From: Bacteroidales bacterium UBA5536
GTDB taxonomy: Bacteria; Bacteroidota; Bacteroidia; Bacteroidales; F082
NCBI GenBank assembly: GCA_002426795.1
Contig: DINQ01000011.1
Location: 246,625-310,624 of the forward strand
DNA length: 64,000 nucleotides
Reading direction: 5' to 3'
Part shown: positions 7,861 through 17,209 of the stretch, piece by piece
Layout of the letters: every line of letters begins with the position of its first letter
Numbering within the stretch: the first letter of the stretch is position 1
Made by a program: the position numbers and the translations under genes
The notes under the pieces: model-generated
Database searches by the model: none
What the model was told of the DNA's origin: nothing
What the model saw: only the letters and a program-made list of their open reading frames with translations

Positions 7861-9615
7861 ATGTTCAGAACTCATACTTGTGGCCAATTGCGCCTCTCAG
7901 ATGTTGGAAAAGAAATTACTCTCAGCGGCTGGGTGCAGCGTGTCCGCGACAAAGGAACACTCCTGTGGATTGACCTGCGCGACCGCTATGGCATCACGCA
8001 ACTTTTCCTGGAAGAAGGCCAAAGCGATGCAAAACTTTTTGAACAGGCCCGCAGTCTGGGGCGCGAATACGTGATCCGGGTGACAGGTACAGTTGCAGAA
8101 CGCGAATCGAAAAACCCCAATATTCCGACTGGTGAAATCGAAATTCGTTTAAGTAAGCTTGAATTGCTCAACGCCAGTAAAACACCTCCATTTACCATTG
8201 AAGAAAAATCGGATGGCGGTGATGAGTTGCGCATGAAATACCGCTATTTGGATTTACGTCGCAACCCACTGAAAAACAACCTGACCCTCCGCCACAAACT
8301 GGCCATTGAAGTGCGTCAGTATCTTGACAAACAGGGTTTTCTTGAAATCGAAACCCCCTACTTAATCAAATCAACACCCGAAGGCGCACGCGATTTCGTG
8401 GTGCCATCACGCATGAATGCAGGTGAATTCTACGCGCTGCCACAATCGCCACAAACCTTCAAGCAGATCCTGATGGTTGCCGGTTACGACCGCTATTTCC
8501 AGATTGTACGCTGTTTTCGGGATGAAGATTTGCGTGCCGACCGTCAACCCGAGTTTACCCAAATCGACTGCGAAATGGCTTTCGTGGCACAGGAAGATGT
8601 ACTGAACACTTTTGAAGGCATGGCACATCACCTGTTCCAAAGCGTAAAAGGCATTGACATTGGCACTTTCGAGCGCATGGACTATGCCACCGCCATGAAA
8701 CTTTACGGGTCAGACAAGCCCGATATCCGCTTTGGGATGCAATTCGTTGAGCTGAACGACCTGGCCAAAGGCAAAGGCTTCAGTATTTTTGATGACGCAA
8801 CCTTGGTTGTGGGCATTAAAGCCGAAGGCTGCGCTGAGTACACACGCAAACAGCTCGATGCCCTGACCGATTTTGTGAAACGTCCGCAGGTGGGCGCCAA
8901 AGGTCTGGTGTATGTTAAATACAATACTGACGGCACTTTCAAGAGCTCAGTTGATAAATTCTACAGCGAAACGGAACTCAAATCGTGGGCCGATCGGTTT
9001 GGAGCCAAACCTGGTGATTTGCTTCTGGTTTTATCAGGCGAAGAAGAAAAAACCCGCAAACAACTTAACGAACTGCGTTTGGAAATGGGCAACCAACTGG
9101 GACTACGCGATCCAAATGTGTTCAAACCGCTTTGGGTGACTGACTTTCCTTTGCTCGAATGGGACGAAGAAACAAAACGTTACTACGCCATGCACCACCC
9201 GTTTACCTCGCCAAAACCCGAAGACATTGCCTTGCTCGACACCGATCCCAGAAAAGTTCGTGCCAATGCCTACGATATGGTTATCAATGGTGTTGAAATC
9301 GGTGGCGGCTCGATCCGCATCCACGACCGGGAACTGCAGCGAAGAATGTTCAGTATTCTGGGCTTTAGCGATGAAGAAGCCCTGCATCAGTTTGGCTTCC
9401 TGATGAATGCCTTCGAATATGGTGCACCTCCACATGGTGGCATCGCACTTGGTTTCGACCGCCTCACAGCCATGTTTGCCGGTTTGGACAGCATCCGCGA
9501 TGTGATCGCCTTCCCGAAGAACAATGCGGGTCGTGATATGATGATTGATTCCCCTTCGACCATTGCACAGGCACAACTGGATGAGCTGGCCCTGAAAATT
9601 AATAAAAAGGACTAA
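7861..9615 (+). CDS. aspS: Aspartyl-tRNA synthetase
   Basis: A 584-aa class II synthetase that charges tRNA-Asp (or tRNA-Asp and tRNA-Asn if non-discriminating, which I cannot decide). Residues 1-105 are the OB-fold anticodon-binding domain. Motif 2 (FRDEDLRADRQPEFTQID) is at about 219-236, the bacterial GAD insertion lies in the middle, and motif 3 (GGIALGFDRLTAMF) is near 530-545. The length is normal for the bacterial type. The frame is open to 7705, but that would cross the terminator; MFRTHTCGQLRLSDVG at 7861 matches the family N-terminus. A one-mismatch -7 (TAATTTCG) lies just upstream. Confidence 0.97.
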   Translation: MFRTHTCGQLRLSDVGKEITLSGWVQRVRDKGTLLWIDLRDRYGITQLFLEEGQSDAKLFEQARSLGREYVIRVTGTVAERESKNPNIPTGEIEIRLSKLELLNASKTPPFTIEEKSDGGDELRMKYRYLDLRRNPLKNNLTLRHKLAIEVRQYLDKQGFLEIETPYLIKSTPEGARDFVVPSRMNAGEFYALPQSPQTFKQILMVAGYDRYFQIVRCFRDEDLRADRQPEFTQIDCEMAFVAQEDVLNTFEGMAHHLFQSVKGIDIGTFERMDYATAMKLYGSDKPDIRFGMQFVELNDLAKGKGFSIFDDATLVVGIKAEGCAEYTRKQLDALTDFVKRPQVGAKGLVYVKYNTDGTFKSSVDKFYSETELKSWADRFGAKPGDLLLVLSGEEEKTRKQLNELRLEMGNQLGLRDPNVFKPLWVTDFPLLEWDEETKRYYAMHHPFTSPKPEDIALLDTDPRKVRANAYDMVINGVEIGGGSIRIHDRELQRRMFSILGFSDEEALHQFGFLMNAFEYGAPPHGGIALGFDRLTAMFAGLDSIRDVIAFPKNNAGRDMMIDSPSTIAQAQLDELALKINKKD

Positions 9616-9648
9616 ATACGCTTCTGACTGAAGTCAATAGCCTCTTTG

Positions 9649-9846
9649 TCAGGCAAAAGGTTCTTCAGGAATGACAATCCAACATACGAGGTAGGCCAGG
9701 ATACCGGCACCGCCAAGCAGGGTAAACAACACCCAAATGAGGCGTACAATTGTTGGATCCATGTTGAAATAATTGGCCATGCCGTAACAAACACCTCCGA
9801 TTACCCTGTTAAAGCGGGCACGGTACAAACGTCGTACTTCATTCAT
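9649..9846 (-). CDS. PspC-domain small membrane protein
   Basis: A 65-aa protein consisting only of a PspC domain: the LYRARFNRVIGGVCYGMANYF head, then one long hydrophobic segment VRLIWVLFTLLGGAGILAYLVCWIVIP. PspC domains sit in the inner membrane and in other bacteria take part in envelope-stress signalling with PspA; no pspA or pspB is nearby. A CATATTTG element upstream (minus strand, one mismatch to TAnnTTTG) is a possible promoter. Leftward, alone between aspS and dnaG. Confidence 0.9.
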   Translation of the reverse strand: MNEVRRLYRARFNRVIGGVCYGMANYFNMDPTIVRLIWVLFTLLGGAGILAYLVCWIVIPEEPFA

Positions 9847-10012
9847 TTAATTGCAGGTTTTAAGGTTAAGAATTTAGGATCACAAATATGAAAAATATTC
9901 CCCAATCAACAAAAGACCATTCATAAAAACGTCTTGATGCCATAATTCGGATTTAGTCAACAATCAAACGGTGGCAAATTTTGTACCTTAGCAACCCAAT
10001 AACAGCTCGCTT

Positions 10013-11959
10013 ATGATTCCGGCCAATACCGTCGCAAGTATTATCGAAACTGCTCGTATAGAGGAGGTTGTTGGCGATTTTGTGAGCCTGAAACGCAGAG
10101 GAAGCAACCTGATCGGACTCTGTCCTTTTCACCAGGAAAAAACGCCTTCATTTACTGTATCACCAGCCAAAGGCATCTTCAAATGCTTCGGTTGTGGCAA
10201 AGCAGGCGACTCGACCAGATTTATCATGGAGCACGAGCACTATTCCTATCCTGAAGCGCTTCGTTATCTGGCCAAAAAATACAACATCGAAATAGAGGAA
10301 CGAGAACAAACCGCCGAAGAACTGGTCGCATTGAATGAGCGCGAACGCATGTTTAATCTCAACAGTTTTGCACAGCAGTATTTTACATCGCAATTGTTCG
10401 AGCAGGAAGAGGGTCGTGCCATCGGTTTAAGCTATTTTAAAGAGCGTGATTTCCGTGAGTCTATCATCAAAAAATTCCAACTGGGCTACAACCCCGACCA
10501 ACGAGATTCGATGAGTCGTTTTGCTGTCAATCAGGGTTATACGCCGGACATTTTGCTCAAAACAGGCCTCTCAACAGGTACTGAAGAGCGTTTGTACGAT
10601 CGTTTTCAGGGCCGTGTCATTTTCCCCATCCACAACCTGACTGGCAAGGTAATTGGTTTTGGTGGCCGCATCCTGCAATCAGACAAGTCGAAGGCCAAGT
10701 ATCTCAATTCTCCAGAATCGGAGATTTACAACAAGAGCAAAACCCTGTACGGCATCTATTTTGCTAAAAATGCCATCAGCAAACTCGACAACTGTCTGCT
10801 GGTAGAGGGCTACACCGACGTGATCAGTATGCATCAGGCGGGCATCGAAAATGTGGTTGCCAGTTCGGGCACTTCACTCACAACGGAGCAAATCAGGTTG
10901 GTGCGCCGCTATACCAAAAACATCACCATGCTGTACGATGGTGACAAGGCAGGGATCAACGCCTCGCTGCGTGGCACGGATATGATTTTGGAAGAGGGCA
11001 TGAATGTGCGTGTTGTGCTGCTTCCCGAGGGCGAAGACCCGGATTCATTTGTCAGAAAAAACCGCACAGCCGAAGTAGAGGCATACATCAAAAAAGAATC
11101 GAAAGATTTTATCAGCTTCAAAACGAATCTGTTGCTCGAAGAAGCTGCCAACGACCCCATCCGCAAAGCTGGTCTGGTCAAAGAGATTGTTGAAACCATT
11201 GCCCTGATTCCGGATGCCATCTACAGATCAGTCTATGTGAAAGAATGCAGCCGGCTGATGGATGTGGAAGAGCAAACCTTAATGAACGAGCTAAACAAGT
11301 TGTTGCGTAACAGGTTGCGCAAGCAGCTTGATAAAGATGTTCCTCCGGCTACTCCAGAGACAGCCGTTGTGCTGCCACCCAGGCAAGTCGAAGGGCCGGA
11401 AAGTAAGCCAGGCTATTTTCAGGAACGGGAACTCGTGAAAATACTGTTGCAACATGGCAGCGAAACCTTGAGTTTTGAAGAAACCGACGAAGACGGCTTT
11501 CCTGTCGTTTACCGCGAAAGCGTTGCACAGTTTATCATTGACGAACTGGAAAGCGACAACATTTTCTTCGAGCACGAAACCCACCGGAAGATTTTCAACA
11601 CCTACATCGCCTCACTCGATAAAGGAGTGATTCCGGAGCAACAACACTTTGTTTCAAACCCCGAACCTGATATTGCCCTTTTGGCTGTAGATCTGCTGAG
11701 TTCGCCTTACGAGTTGCATGACTGGGAACGTAAAAAGATTTTTGTCAAAAAAGAAGTGGAAGTGCTCAAACATTTTATTACAACAACGCTTTACAAATAT
11801 AAAGACAGAATTATTGAAAATAAGCGAATTGAGATAAGTAACTTAATCAACTCAACCACAGATATTGACGAGCAGATCAGGCTGATTACTAAAAAGAAAC
11901 AATTAGACGATCTGCGTGTCAAAATCAACCAGGCTTTGGGTATTGTCATCACAAAATAA
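10013..11959 (+). CDS. dnaG: DNA primase
   Basis: A 648-aa replication primase that makes RNA primers at the fork. The CHC2 zinc domain is intact (Cys37, His40, Cys58, Cys61 in CPFH...KCFGCGKAGD). The catalytic core runs through about residue 430, with the RNAP-basic motif region (FGGRIL) and TOPRIM motif LLVEGYTDVISMHQ starting near 263, and the DGDKAG metal site near 310. The C-terminal helicase-interaction part is divergent, as usual. The ATG at 10013 gives the standard N-terminus. Monocistronic by context; a promoter-like TACCTTAG lies just upstream. Confidence 0.97.
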   Translation: MIPANTVASIIETARIEEVVGDFVSLKRRGSNLIGLCPFHQEKTPSFTVSPAKGIFKCFGCGKAGDSTRFIMEHEHYSYPEALRYLAKKYNIEIEEREQTAEELVALNERERMFNLNSFAQQYFTSQLFEQEEGRAIGLSYFKERDFRESIIKKFQLGYNPDQRDSMSRFAVNQGYTPDILLKTGLSTGTEERLYDRFQGRVIFPIHNLTGKVIGFGGRILQSDKSKAKYLNSPESEIYNKSKTLYGIYFAKNAISKLDNCLLVEGYTDVISMHQAGIENVVASSGTSLTTEQIRLVRRYTKNITMLYDGDKAGINASLRGTDMILEEGMNVRVVLLPEGEDPDSFVRKNRTAEVEAYIKKESKDFISFKTNLLLEEAANDPIRKAGLVKEIVETIALIPDAIYRSVYVKECSRLMDVEEQTLMNELNKLLRNRLRKQLDKDVPPATPETAVVLPPRQVEGPESKPGYFQERELVKILLQHGSETLSFEETDEDGFPVVYRESVAQFIIDELESDNIFFEHETHRKIFNTYIASLDKGVIPEQQHFVSNPEPDIALLAVDLLSSPYELHDWERKKIFVKKEVEVLKHFITTTLYKYKDRIIENKRIEISNLINSTTDIDEQIRLITKKKQLDDLRVKINQALGIVITK

Positions 11960-11975
11960 CAGCAAAACATACCAT

Positions 11976-12018
11976 AAAAAAAACCGGAAATCCATTCTTG
12001 TCGAATCGATTCCCGGTT
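11976..12018 (-). terminator. Rho-independent terminator of the candidate ncRNA
   Basis: On the minus strand AACCGGGAATC (12018-12008) pairs with GATTTCCGGTT (11992-11982) over 11 bp with one G-U wobble, then eight U residues (11983-11976). Read on the plus strand the wobble becomes an A-C mismatch and there is no U-run, so it serves leftward transcription, not dnaG. Confidence 0.85.
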
Positions 12019-12346
12019 CATCTTTTGCAGCGCCGTAGCCCTTTCAAAAGATGGCAGATTACTGTTTTTTGCAGTTGTTTCTCTGGTTTTCACCTGTTCC
12101 ACCCTGCTTTTAAAGGCTCACTTTCAACTGATTGCCGTAGCTATCTGTTTACTCGCTTGGCTTTCCCCATGTGCTGGCCTCCTCTCGAATAACCACCCAT
12201 TGGTTTTTCCAGACTGTTTTTGATGCTCCTCAAAACTGGCCTTTTGCTTGCGCTTTTTCAACCAGTCTGATGTGGAAACATTCAGAAGAACGCTTTTGCA
12301 AGTGCCTTCAAGTCTCCCCATCCAGTCTGCCTTATCTTCACCTGCT
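11976..12346 (-). ncRNA. Candidate structured non-coding RNA (~370 nt), family not recognised
   Basis: This fills most of the 499-bp gap between dnaG and tadA. The minus strand shows a textbook Bacteroidota promoter (TTG, 21 nt, TATATTTG; 12351-12382), and ~330 nt later a strong terminator (11976-12018). In between, complementary segments support a fold: a hairpin at 12209-12239 (CCAG and GTTTTGA arms), a perfect 8-bp stem 12019-12026 with 12046-12053, and a long-range closing stem pairing 12323-12331 with 12053-12064 (interrupted by 3 nt). I do not find the conserved cores of RNase P RNA, tmRNA, SRP RNA or a riboswitch. Alternative: a 65-codon frame from ATG at 12321 to the stop at 12124 (MGRLEGTCKS...) of no known family. 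Confidence 0.5.
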
Positions 12347-12350
12347 GTCA

Positions 12351-12382
12351 CAAATATAATCAATCAAGAGCCCTTTTGTCAA
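12351..12382 (-). promoter_or_regulatory. Bacteroidota sigma-70 promoter for the candidate ncRNA
   Basis: Minus-strand -33 TTG (12382-12380), 21-nt spacer, and -7 TATATTTG (12358-12351), an exact TAnnTTTG match. It lies 77 bp beyond the tadA stop and points into a region with no recognised protein gene. Transcription would begin about 12342-12346. Confidence 0.7.
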
Positions 12383-12458
12383 CTCAAATACCACCCAACT
12401 TGTTCACATTCAATGAACAGGCTTTATCAACAATTGTTGAAAACACCGGAAGGGCTTA

Positions 12459-12905
12459 TCATTTGCGCCTTTGGCGAAAAAAATCAGTGAGCAATTTGGC
12501 ACTTTCAGCAGCCATGACACCTGTGCGGATGGCTGTTTTGGGGTGCAGCAGGTCGCCATATTGCGAGAAGCCACGCTTTTCGTCGTTTGCGGCCCAAACC
12601 ACATTTGTCAGATGAGCCAGGTTCAGGGCTCCTGCACACATCGGGCAAGGCTCTAACGTGACATACAAAGTACATTCTTCCAGAAATTTAGACCCCAGAA
12701 AATTGGCAGCTGCTGTAACGGCCAGCATTTCAGCATGGGCTGTTACATCGTTGAGCAATTCGGTTTGGTTGTGCGCCCGGGCAATGACTCTGTTGTTGCT
12801 TACCACCACTGCGCCCACCGGCACTTCGCCTGTCTCAGCTGCCTTTTGCGCTTCTTTAAGCGCCTCGCGCATGAAGTGCGCATCCGAAAAAACACTTAAA
12901 GTCAT
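12459..12905 (-). CDS. tadA: tRNA-specific adenosine-34 deaminase (TadA)
   Basis: A 148-aa zinc deaminase that converts A34 to inosine in the tRNA-Arg(ACG) wobble position. The motif set is complete: HAE at 57-59 (zinc His and catalytic Glu) and PCPMCAGAL with Cys87 and Cys90. The open frame starts at 13016, but MTLSVFSDAHFM at 12905 fits the family and creates an ATGA overlap with the stop of the upstream symporter gene, so the two are translationally coupled. A related guanine or cytosine deaminase role is possible but the LYVTLEPCPMCAGA block favours TadA. Confidence 0.92.
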   Translation of the reverse strand: MTLSVFSDAHFMREALKEAQKAAETGEVPVGAVVVSNNRVIARAHNQTELLNDVTAHAEMLAVTAAANFLGSKFLEECTLYVTLEPCPMCAGALNLAHLTNVVWAANDEKRGFSQYGDLLHPKTAIRTGVMAAESAKLLTDFFRQRRK

Positions 12906-14323
12906 TTCTTTTTGCGTTGTATTTGATAGCCCACCCATAACACCAACATGGCCACAATGAATGCCGGAATAAAAGAGGACTTGGGTTCGAACTGACTGGG
13001 ATTGAGCACACCCCAAACAAAGAAAATCACATTCACCACAAAACCCAAAAGCACACTCGACATAGCAGAAACAGCATATTTTTCGGGATGTTTGTTGTGG
13101 AGTGACATGAGTGTTACAGGCACAAAAATTACAATAGTTCCAATGCCTACCACCATCAAATCAACAATATCAGGCAACAACAAAGCTAAAACCAGGGCAA
13201 TCCCGCCAAAAAGCATAGTGGCCCAGCGAATCAGCAGCTGGCTTTTTGCAATATCGGTTTGTGGTTGGTTTCGCCAACCCTGAAAATCGCGCACAGCCGA
13301 AATAGAAATGATATTTAAAAAACTGTCGCCCGACGACATGAGCGCCGCCAGCAAGCCGGTAACGGCAAAAGCAAGAAAAAAAGGCGTTCCGTGGGCATGT
13401 AAAAAAATGTAGGCAGCATCGTTTGGGTTGATTTCTCCGCCTTGTACCAACCGTACACTCATCCCAACCAGGGGAAAAATAATATAAAAAGGTAGCATCC
13501 CCATTCCTGACCAGAAGCTCGCCCTCCTTGCTGTATTGGCGCTTTTAGCTGCCAGCATGCGCTGCCAGATATCCATTCGAACAAGGACAGAAGGTGAAAG
13601 GAAAAGCAACAAACCAACCAAAAAAGTTACGCCATAAAAGGTTCCGTTGAGCATGTTTGTTGGCAATTCATTCAGGCGGGTAAATGAAGCTGTATCTTGC
13701 CAGATTCCGGGAACGAAATTGAAAAGGATGAGCAACACAATCACTACAAACTGAATCATATCGGTATAAATCACGCCCGAAAGTCCGGCAATAGCCGTGT
13801 AAACAATCACAATGACAGCCGAAACAACAGCAGCGGTTTGATAACCAAGCCCAAAACCAAATTTGAGCAAGCTGGCCATGCCCACAAACTGCGCCGACAA
13901 AAGGAAAAAGAAAATAAAGATATTGACCCCGTTGACCACAGTTGAAAACAAGCGCCGAAATAGCTTTGAACTTCCTGTTGGACTACTGAATCTCGAAATC
14001 AGAAACTGCGGAAAGGAGTAAATCCGGTCCCGCGCGCCATCGTCCCTGATTTTGCCTGCATAACGCATTAAAAGCATAAAACCAGTAACATAGGCGATTC
14101 CAATACCTATTGCTGCAAAACCGCTCGAATAACCCATTGCTATCAGACCAATGGAGGTTCCTCCACCGACAAAAGTGGCCAGGGTTGTAAAAACCAGCGG
14201 TATCAGACTGGTATTTCTGTTGTTGACCAGATAGGTTTCGGGCTCGCTGTTTCTGATGTGCCGAAATGCCAACACCAGCACCAACAGGAGGTAAACAGCC
14301 ATCCAAAAAACCATCCAGTTCAT
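12902..14323 (-). CDS. Sodium:solute symporter family transporter
   Basis: A 473-aa membrane protein of the SSS family with about 12-13 hydrophobic segments (first MVFWMAVYLLLVLVLAF). Family marks visible are the YLVNNRNTS start of TM2 region, FVGGGTSIGLIAMGYSSGFAAIGIG, and GLSGVIYTDMIQFVVIV, typical of Na+-coupled uptake of amino acids, sugars or carboxylates; substrate cannot be inferred. The stop TGA overlaps the tadA ATG (ATGA). It lies 8 bp after the stop of the T9SS protein gene, so the leftward run may be one transcript. Confidence 0.92.
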   Translation of the reverse strand: MNWMVFWMAVYLLLVLVLAFRHIRNSEPETYLVNNRNTSLIPLVFTTLATFVGGGTSIGLIAMGYSSGFAAIGIGIAYVTGFMLLMRYAGKIRDDGARDRIYSFPQFLISRFSSPTGSSKLFRRLFSTVVNGVNIFIFFFLLSAQFVGMASLLKFGFGLGYQTAAVVSAVIVIVYTAIAGLSGVIYTDMIQFVVIVLLILFNFVPGIWQDTASFTRLNELPTNMLNGTFYGVTFLVGLLLFLSPSVLVRMDIWQRMLAAKSANTARRASFWSGMGMLPFYIIFPLVGMSVRLVQGGEINPNDAAYIFLHAHGTPFFLAFAVTGLLAALMSSGDSFLNIISISAVRDFQGWRNQPQTDIAKSQLLIRWATMLFGGIALVLALLLPDIVDLMVVGIGTIVIFVPVTLMSLHNKHPEKYAVSAMSSVLLGFVVNVIFFVWGVLNPSQFEPKSSFIPAFIVAMLVLWVGYQIQRKKK

Positions 14324-14331
14324 CAGCCTGT

Positions 14332-17064
14332 TTATTGTTTGATGAATTTTTTTGTCGTACTGAATTTTTCTCCCGACATCTGCAGCACGTAATTTCCAGG
14401 CGACAGGTTCTGAACCTCTATTGTCAGCCCTCCGTTTGCTGCTTTTGCATCAACTGTTTGCAACACCATTTTTCCCTGATTATCAAATATCTGGATTTGA
14501 ACATCCGGCAAATGACCATTCTGTATAGTAACATGAAGTTGGTTCGTGGCAGGATTGGGGCTCAGTTTGATCTTCAGCTCGCTTGCATGAGCCTCGCTGA
14601 GTGAAGTATAAACATCAACATCCCAATGCGTGGTAAAAACCCCTCTTCCGTGCGAGGCAGCAATAACCGTCTGATCGCTCTCGCGCCAGCGCAGCATATC
14701 GACCCGTACATTGGCCATGCCATCGGTTGCGGGATACCAGGTGGTTTCATCGTCGAGCAGCATATTGGTTGTCCAGATACCCGTTTCGGTTGCCAGCATG
14801 GCCTGACCTGAGTTTTGCGGATGCAGCATGGACCAGCGAACAGGCATATCAGGCAGGTTGCCTTCTTTTTCTTTCCAGCTTTGGCCCCCATCGGTAGTCA
14901 TCCAAATGCTTGAAACGCCATAATTGGAAAAACTGACCAACAATGTATCTTCAGATCCACCAACAGATACCGCAGAAACGTTCGCCATCGGGAAGTCTTC
15001 ACTGCCGATTTCAGTTGTTTGCGCAAAACTGTTGGCATTTGTTACCTTGTATAACCTTCCGGAAGCCGTGCCAACAAACAAGGTTGAAGTCCCGGTAGGC
15101 GAATGGCGTGAAACGCAGATATGCGAAAATGGAACAGTGTTTAAGGTGCCTAAATCGACCAGGCTGCCTGAAACATTGCCGCCAACATTGGTAACGCGGT
15201 AAATCCTTCCGGCATAATTACCCAGAAAATCAACTGCATTGGCATAGAGGATATTCAATCGAGAGTCATAATCAGCTGGTGAAACGAAAGTACCACAACC
15301 CCCATCAATATAATCGTTTTGGTTGTTGTTTTTAAAGAAATAATAGCGGTTGTAGTAGATGGAAGTGATGAAAAGATTGGATTCGTTCTGGTCCCAAAAC
15401 GTATAAGCGCCATCTCCCCCGCTAACCATATCATTGATGTCGAGGCTGGCATCGTTGAAAAGTAAACTTCCATTGTCCTGCAAACCACCAACAAACTGCG
15501 GGCTTCCGGCAGTTGGCTTGATATCGGCGCTGTAAAACTGTAGCGTGTTATAGTTTTGGTTACGTTCGATGAAAATCGGCACTGCCACATGGGCATTGGC
15601 CGACATGAAAATACCTCCATCACTGGTGAAAAGCGCTTTGGTCGGGTCGCCAGGCCTGAAAGCGATAAAATGCTGATCCGCATGCACATATTCATCTCCT
15701 CCACCATAATACATCAGCGACCAATCTGATAATTGGGTCCAGCTTTGACCACCATTCATTGATTTCCACAGATCGAGGCCACCAGTGAAAACAGCATTCG
15801 GATTATCGGGTTGCACCTTGAGGACAAAGGCGTGCCATGCAAGTGTGCTCCAATCGCTTGAAGGACGATTGATGGCGTTCCAGCTAAGTCCGCCGTCGGT
15901 TGATTTGGCCATATACCGACCGCGGTAATGGTAAAATCCATTTTCACTGTTCAGGTATCCTGCAGCAAATTGTGCATAAAGAATGTTCGGATCAGAGGGA
16001 GCCGCTGCGATGATGGTTCGTGCCGGAATATTGTAATACGATTCGCCCGAAATCGTGCTGTTGTATTGCGTATAGCTTGTCCAACTACCCGCTGTTCCTT
16101 CGTCCGACCACAGGATTGTGGCGCCGCCATTGCGTTGAAGGTTTTCCATTGTGCCTACAAATATTCTATTGTTGGACGCAATTTCAATCATGGCCGGTGC
16201 ATAAGGCTTGTCTTCTGTGCCAGGAATGATGGGCAACACCTGTTCCCATGTAAGACCGCCATCTTCGGAGCGGTATAATCCATCTGATGGCTGACTTTGG
16301 TGCTCTTCGCCCTGATAGGTTCCTGAAACCACGGCTGCATACAAAATGCCAATGCCATCTTCTACACGCACCTCTACGTCCGTCACATAATCAAAATCAG
16401 CTGTCGAAGGCAGCAGCTCCCAGTTTTGTCCGCCATCTACCGATTTGAAAATTCCCATCCCCAATCCGGATGATTCGCGATAAATGATGCGCGCGGTCTG
16501 CGCTTCTCCCGTTCCGGCGTAAAATACCTGCATGTTGGTTGGATCGTAGGTCAGTGAACTGATGGCCATATTGGCGTAGAAGTCGCCAATGGGTTGCCAG
16601 ACTTCACCCAAATCGGTGATGTTTTCATTGACCCATAAACCTCCGGTTACCGCGCCGGCAAACACTCTTTTGTTTTCGGTGTCATTTGGATCGAACATGA
16701 CTGTTCGGGTGCGTCCGCCCATGGTGGCTGGCGTGCCTTGCCACAAGATATTCGCCTCGCGCTGAGTGGACTGCGACATTTCTTTGGTCTGTTCGAAGGC
16801 CGTGTATTGTCTTTTCAGGGGCACATAGCCCAATGCGGGATCAAGTGTTTCAAAGAAATTTTGCAGGGCAGCCATGTCGGGCCGGTCAGCCTTCGGAATG
16901 GTGTCGAGCTGATGAGAAGTAGTTGGCACCTGTTTGAGGAAATTGTGCAACCAGGCCTCATAAGAAAGTCGTCTGTCATTGTTATGAGCGAACCATAAAT
17001 AAGCTCCTGTGGCAAGCACGAGTAGCATACCAGGGATCAGAAAGCGTTTCGAAAAATGTATCAT
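14332..17064 (-). CDS. Secreted beta-propeller (sortilin/BNR-type) protein with T9SS C-terminal sorting domain
   Basis: A 910-aa exported protein. Residues 1-25 form a signal anchor (MIHFSKRFLIPGMLLVLATG). The body has many Asp-box/BNR-type units (SVDGGQNWELL, SEDGGLTWEQV, STDGGLSWNAI, TTDGGQSWKEK), the signature of VPS10/sialidase-type propellers. The last ~85 residues (LSPNPATNQLHVTI...VLQMSGEKFSTTKKFIKQ) are a type A T9SS sorting domain, so the protein is moved across the outer membrane and attached or released. Catalytic residues are not evident, so a hydrolase label would be a guess. ATG 17064 is preferred to 17112 because it opens directly on the signal sequence. Confidence 0.9.
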   Translation of the reverse strand: MIHFSKRFLIPGMLLVLATGAYLWFAHNNDRRLSYEAWLHNFLKQVPTTSHQLDTIPKADRPDMAALQNFFETLDPALGYVPLKRQYTAFEQTKEMSQSTQREANILWQGTPATMGGRTRTVMFDPNDTENKRVFAGAVTGGLWVNENITDLGEVWQPIGDFYANMAISSLTYDPTNMQVFYAGTGEAQTARIIYRESSGLGMGIFKSVDGGQNWELLPSTADFDYVTDVEVRVEDGIGILYAAVVSGTYQGEEHQSQPSDGLYRSEDGGLTWEQVLPIIPGTEDKPYAPAMIEIASNNRIFVGTMENLQRNGGATILWSDEGTAGSWTSYTQYNSTISGESYYNIPARTIIAAAPSDPNILYAQFAAGYLNSENGFYHYRGRYMAKSTDGGLSWNAINRPSSDWSTLAWHAFVLKVQPDNPNAVFTGGLDLWKSMNGGQSWTQLSDWSLMYYGGGDEYVHADQHFIAFRPGDPTKALFTSDGGIFMSANAHVAVPIFIERNQNYNTLQFYSADIKPTAGSPQFVGGLQDNGSLLFNDASLDINDMVSGGDGAYTFWDQNESNLFITSIYYNRYYFFKNNNQNDYIDGGCGTFVSPADYDSRLNILYANAVDFLGNYAGRIYRVTNVGGNVSGSLVDLGTLNTVPFSHICVSRHSPTGTSTLFVGTASGRLYKVTNANSFAQTTEIGSEDFPMANVSAVSVGGSEDTLLVSFSNYGVSSIWMTTDGGQSWKEKEGNLPDMPVRWSMLHPQNSGQAMLATETGIWTTNMLLDDETTWYPATDGMANVRVDMLRWRESDQTVIAASHGRGVFTTHWDVDVYTSLSEAHASELKIKLSPNPATNQLHVTIQNGHLPDVQIQIFDNQGKMVLQTVDAKAANGGLTIEVQNLSPGNYVLQMSGEKFSTTKKFIKQ

Positions 17065-17209
17065 GCTGAATAATTTGTGCAGTAATAAACTCTGACAAAT
17101 ATAGCAACACAATTGACACCTACATGTCTTTGGCGCAAAAGCAATTTGAAGCAGCGCCAGTTACGCTTGCCACGAAATGATAAACTATAAGTGAGGACTA
17201 AGCTTTAGA

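Noticed and set aside
11976..12346. RNase P RNA, tmRNA or SRP RNA as the identity of the candidate RNA
   Set aside because: The RNase P core GAGGAAAGTCC, a tRNA-like tmRNA end and the SRP GGAAGGAAGCAGCC loop were all looked for and are absent; GGGGAAAGCC at 12159-12168 is only a loose resemblance in the wrong place.
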